Origin: Streptomyces sp. NK15101
GTDB taxonomy: Bacteria > Actinomycetota > Actinomycetes > Streptomycetales > Streptomycetaceae
DNA length: 64,000 nt
Direction of reading: 5' to 3'
NCBI RefSeq assembly: GCF_020400725.1
Contig: NZ_JAINVG010000042.1
Span: 1-64,000 of the forward strand
Numbering within the stretch: the first letter of the stretch is position 1; each line of letters starts with the position of its first letter. The notes beneath the pieces are model-generated. The model was given only the letters and a program-made list of their open reading frames with translations. It was not told the DNA's origin and ran no database searches. The position numbers were made by a program, and so were the translations under genes. Shown here one piece after another: positions 61,681 through 64,000 of this stretch.

Positions 61681-62196
61681 ATGAGCGAAGGTGACCGTCG
61701 CGAGGCATCCACACGTACATTCCTTGCATGCGCAGCCGAAGTGGCCCGCCTGCTGGACCTTGAGGCTGCGGCCGACGTGTCCGAAGACCGACGTGGGCGG
61801 CACCTGGCCGGAGCCGCACGAAGGCCACTGCTGGAACGCGCCACCCTTTCTGAGGAGTTTTTCGAGCCACTGATGGCCGCTGCTGTCTACGACCCGGAAC
61901 CAAGCTTCTGTCGCTGGTTCGTCGAGCCGGCGCTCTACGCATTCGGGCGCCGCAGGGTCATGACAGCACTGCTCGGCTACCTCCGCACGGGCACGATCGC
62001 AGAGATAGCCGGTGCCCGCCGGGCCTGGTACTGCGCACATCTGCCACTACGCGCTGACCGGTCACCAGCCTACGCGCCCAGCGGAAGTCGCGATCCTGCC
62101 CTGGATGAAGTGGACGACGTGGTGGATCAGTGGCGGAAGTCGTCCAGCACCCAGCAGCGTGATCACAGAGCCTCAGTGAGCCACGACCAAGCCTGA
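61681..62196 (+). CDS. hypothetical protein
   Basis: 171 residues from ATG 61681. FLACAAEVARLLDLEAAADV, RRPLLERATLSEEFFEPLMA, FVEPALYAFGRRRVMTALLG, YLRTGTIAEIAGARRAWYCA. The GRRRVMTALLGYLRTGT block is a recurrent Streptomyces motif of helical-repeat proteins that I know only as uncharacterised. The end after AWYCAHLP has weaker protein character and may be altered. Soluble, no signal. Confidence 0.6.
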   Translation: MSEGDRREASTRTFLACAAEVARLLDLEAAADVSEDRRGRHLAGAARRPLLERATLSEEFFEPLMAAAVYDPEPSFCRWFVEPALYAFGRRRVMTALLGYLRTGTIAEIAGARRAWYCAHLPLRADRSPAYAPSGSRDPALDEVDDVVDQWRKSSSTQQRDHRASVSHDQA

Positions 62197-62457
62197 GACC
62201 CTCGTGGCCAGAGGACCGTGGCGCAACTCCTCGGGTTTACGGGACAACCCTTAGCCACGGTCATGCCACGCGCCCGACCAACCTCGCCTCGTGCCCCGCG
62301 CCCGTAGGGTGCGCATTCGCGGAGATCATTTGCCGTGACCGTTGTCGGGCGAACGGCTTTACGCTCCAGCCCCCTAACTCGATCTTTAACGTCTGCGTCG
62401 TTGGCCAGCCGCTGAAGAGGGCCGAGACGACGTGAAGCCGCGTGGGATCTTTTCGGC

Positions 62458-62691
62458 ATGCGCCTGGTAGCTGACGGAGCCACCCCGACCTCCCGGTCGG
62501 TATTGGTGAGGGGCCTTGAGACTGGCGACGGGTATGCCTTCGAGCTGGCGAGCCCGCTCTTCCTGGCCACCGGCGAACGAATCGCTTTCGAAGGCGACAG
62601 GCTTGTCGTCGTGCGGGCCAGTGGAGAGCGGCTCTGGCCAGCTGGCGACTGGTCCACTCGTTGCGGGCCCGGGTCTCTGCACCGCCGGTAG
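62458..62691 (+). CDS. small hypothetical protein
   Basis: 77 residues from ATG 62458. LVADGATPTSRSVLVRGLET, GDGYAFELASPLFLATGERI, AFEGDRLVVVRASGERLWPA reads as a compact beta protein. No clear ribosome site and no known family; the last 10 residues may be spurious. Confidence 0.4.
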   Translation: MRLVADGATPTSRSVLVRGLETGDGYAFELASPLFLATGERIAFEGDRLVVVRASGERLWPAGDWSTRCGPGSLHRR

Positions 62692-62841
62692 AAGCTGTTC
62701 CTCGAACGGTGCGTCGTACTTGATCACCCGGTTCGGCATCCGCCCTACACGGAAGCGGCCTTCGTCTGAACATGTGCTCCGACCAAGGAAAACACACGTC
62801 CAGCACGACTGGCGGGCGAACACCGCCGCGGTCACGGAGGG

Positions 62842-63735
62842 CTCTACGCCGCCCTCGCCCAGGGCCGGGTCGACGCGGACCGGCTGCGACACATCCTGGC
62901 CTCGATGCCGCTGCCGAGGGCCGCCGACGGCCGGCTGGTCCTCGCCGTCGACGCCACCTGCGGGCTGCGGCCGGACGCCCACACCTCACACAGCGGATCC
63001 TCTGCCACACCTACGGCCGGGGCAAGGACCAGCACGTCCCCGTGCCCGGCTGGCCCTACTCGATCGTCTGCGCACTGGAACCCGGCCGCAGCTCGTGGAC
63101 CGCACCCCTGGATGCCCTGCGTCTGGCACCTGGGGACGACACCGCCACCGTCACCGCCCGGAAGCTGCGTGACCTGGTCGAGCGACTGACCACCGCAGGT
63201 CAGCGGCAGACCGGTACCCCGGACGTCCTCGTCATCGCGGACGCCGGATACGACGCACCCCGTCTGGCCCACCTCCTGCGGGACCTGCCCGTGCAGGTCC
63301 CGGCCCGGATGCGGTCGGACCGTGTCCTGCGCCGGCCGGCCCCGCCGCGGAAGCCTCACACCCGGGGTCGACCGGCCCGGCACTGCGGCGAGTTCGTCTT
63401 CGGGCAGCCCGACACCCGGGGCACCCCGGACACTCGATCGAGCACCTGCCCAGCGGTGCCACCCCGAAGCCGGTCCGGCTGTGGTGGTCAGGCACCGACG
63501 CAGATGCAGCGGACCCCAACCGGCTCCGGCAGGCACACCTGCGGCGCTTCGACATCGAGCACACCTTCCGCCTGTTCAAGCAGACCCTCGGCTGGGCCCG
63601 CCTGAAGATCCGCACCCCCGGGGCGGCCGGCCGCTGGACCTTGCTGGTCCTCGCCGCCTACACCTGTCGGCGTACGAGTTCATATGCAGAGCTGAGTACG
63701 GGGTCGTGTGCAGAGTTCTGCGGTGGGCCACTTGA
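62842..63735 (+). pseudogene. NF041680-type transposase, frameshifted
   Basis: Pieces in three frames: GALYAALAQGRVDADRLRHI, PLPRAADGRLVLAVDATCGL, RILCHTYGRGKDQHVPVPGW, PYSIVCALEPGRSSWTAPLD, VLVIADAGYDAPRLAHLLRD, then HLRRFDIEHTFRLFKQTLGW and ARLKIRTPGAAGRWTLLVLA. The order fits an IS701-related DDE transposase of the NF041680 type; part of the centre seems deleted. Confidence 0.8.
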
Positions 63736-63796
63736 TCAGCAAGGGGATTTGTGCTGATCGCTCGAATGGGCGCCGCTCTGCTGCGATGATGTGATC

Positions 63797-64000
63797 ATGG
63801 CGATTGACTCAGTGGTTCTGCGACGGCGTGTGGACGACCTCGAATCGGCCGCGCTTTTCTATGAGGAGCTGACTGGCGAGTCGGCAGTCCGGTTTGAGTT
63901 CGCGGGGCTGAAGCTGGCCAGCACGGGCCCCTTTCTCCTATTCACTGGGCCGGGGGAGGTCGCGGAGCGGTTCGCCGGGGTGGCAGCCACCTTGTCCGTC
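63797..64000 (+). CDS. VOC family protein, cut by window edge
   Basis: First 68 residues: AIDSVVLRRRVDDLESAALF, YEELTGESAVRFEFAGLKLA, STGPFLLFTGPGEVAERFAG. The opening half of a glyoxalase-fold module. Continues beyond 64000. ATG 63797; no strong ribosome site. Confidence 0.7.
   Translation, partial: MAIDSVVLRRRVDDLESAALFYEELTGESAVRFEFAGLKLASTGPFLLFTGPGEVAERFAGVAATLSV

Noticed and set aside
1..64000. rRNA genes, riboswitches or replication origin
   Set aside because: I saw no rRNA-like segments, conserved riboswitch cores or DnaA-box clusters on reading the window.

Overview
The window is high-GC actinobacterial DNA, almost certainly from a Streptomyces. The evidence is strong G/C third-position bias, GTG and TTG starts behind purine-rich ribosome sites, a ten-gene gas vesicle operon in the gvpOAFGYZJLSK order, an IdeR/DmdR-type iron box, and IS families common in the genus (ISAzo13, IS701, IS256, IS5, IS21, IS630 and an NF041680-like transposase). 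IS fragments are dense and many genes are frameshifted, as expected of a decaying accessory region such as a chromosome arm. Some frameshifts could instead be assembly indels.

Layout. 1-1.5 kb: nested IS debris (ISAzo13 inside IS701). 1.7-15.6 kb: a secretion and toxin block with a 2524-codon RHS protein ending in a Hint domain and an AHH-type nuclease-like tip, its putative immunity gene, and on the other strand two large secreted proteins (DNRLRE/FG-GAP and FG-GAP). 15.7-15.9 kb: a short type I-E-like CRISPR array with no cas genes. 17-26.5 kb: small hypotheticals (DUF1963/YwqG, DUF3237, MOSC, VOC), IS remnants, two membrane proteins and a pentapeptide-repeat protein. 26.5-32.3 kb: a GlxA-type regulator, then a run of broken genes (HD-domain, methyltransferase, DoxX, cupin) and a tRNA-like sequence. 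32.4-36.1 kb: a lysR gene split by an IS21-family element that carries a SUKH (SMI1/KNR4) gene between its ends. 36-45 kb: a DUF504-2H phosphoesterase fusion, a RibD/DHFR-like reductase, a methyltransferase, a DUF2470 protein behind an iron box and much IS debris. 45.4-46.3 kb: an H-type lectin gene flanked by about 35-bp inverted repeats, with no transposase. 47.5-53.2 kb: a methyltransferase and TetR pair sharing a palindromic operator, an FAD oxidoreductase next to a truncated phytoene-synthase-like gene, and a membrane-anchored Mrr-type nuclease. 53.4-59.5 kb: the gas vesicle operon (minus strand), ending at a strong hairpin. 59.7-64 kb: a GlsB/YeaQ-type membrane protein, small hypotheticals, a broken transposase and a VOC gene cut by the window edge.

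Working units. The gvp genes are packed, with several 4-bp start/stop overlaps, and form one operon: GvpA is the shell, GvpJ and GvpS are GvpA-like, and GvpF/L/G/K/O/Y/Z are accessory. The RHS protein and the gene after it form a toxin-immunity pair. Other immunity-like genes (DUF1963, the 193-aa and 292-aa hypotheticals, the SUKH passenger) lie scattered without a visible partner toxin. The most notable features are the IS21-borne SUKH gene, the transposase-less lectin cassette with related inverted-repeat ends elsewhere in the window, and the orphan CRISPR array with a decayed repeat 15 kb away.
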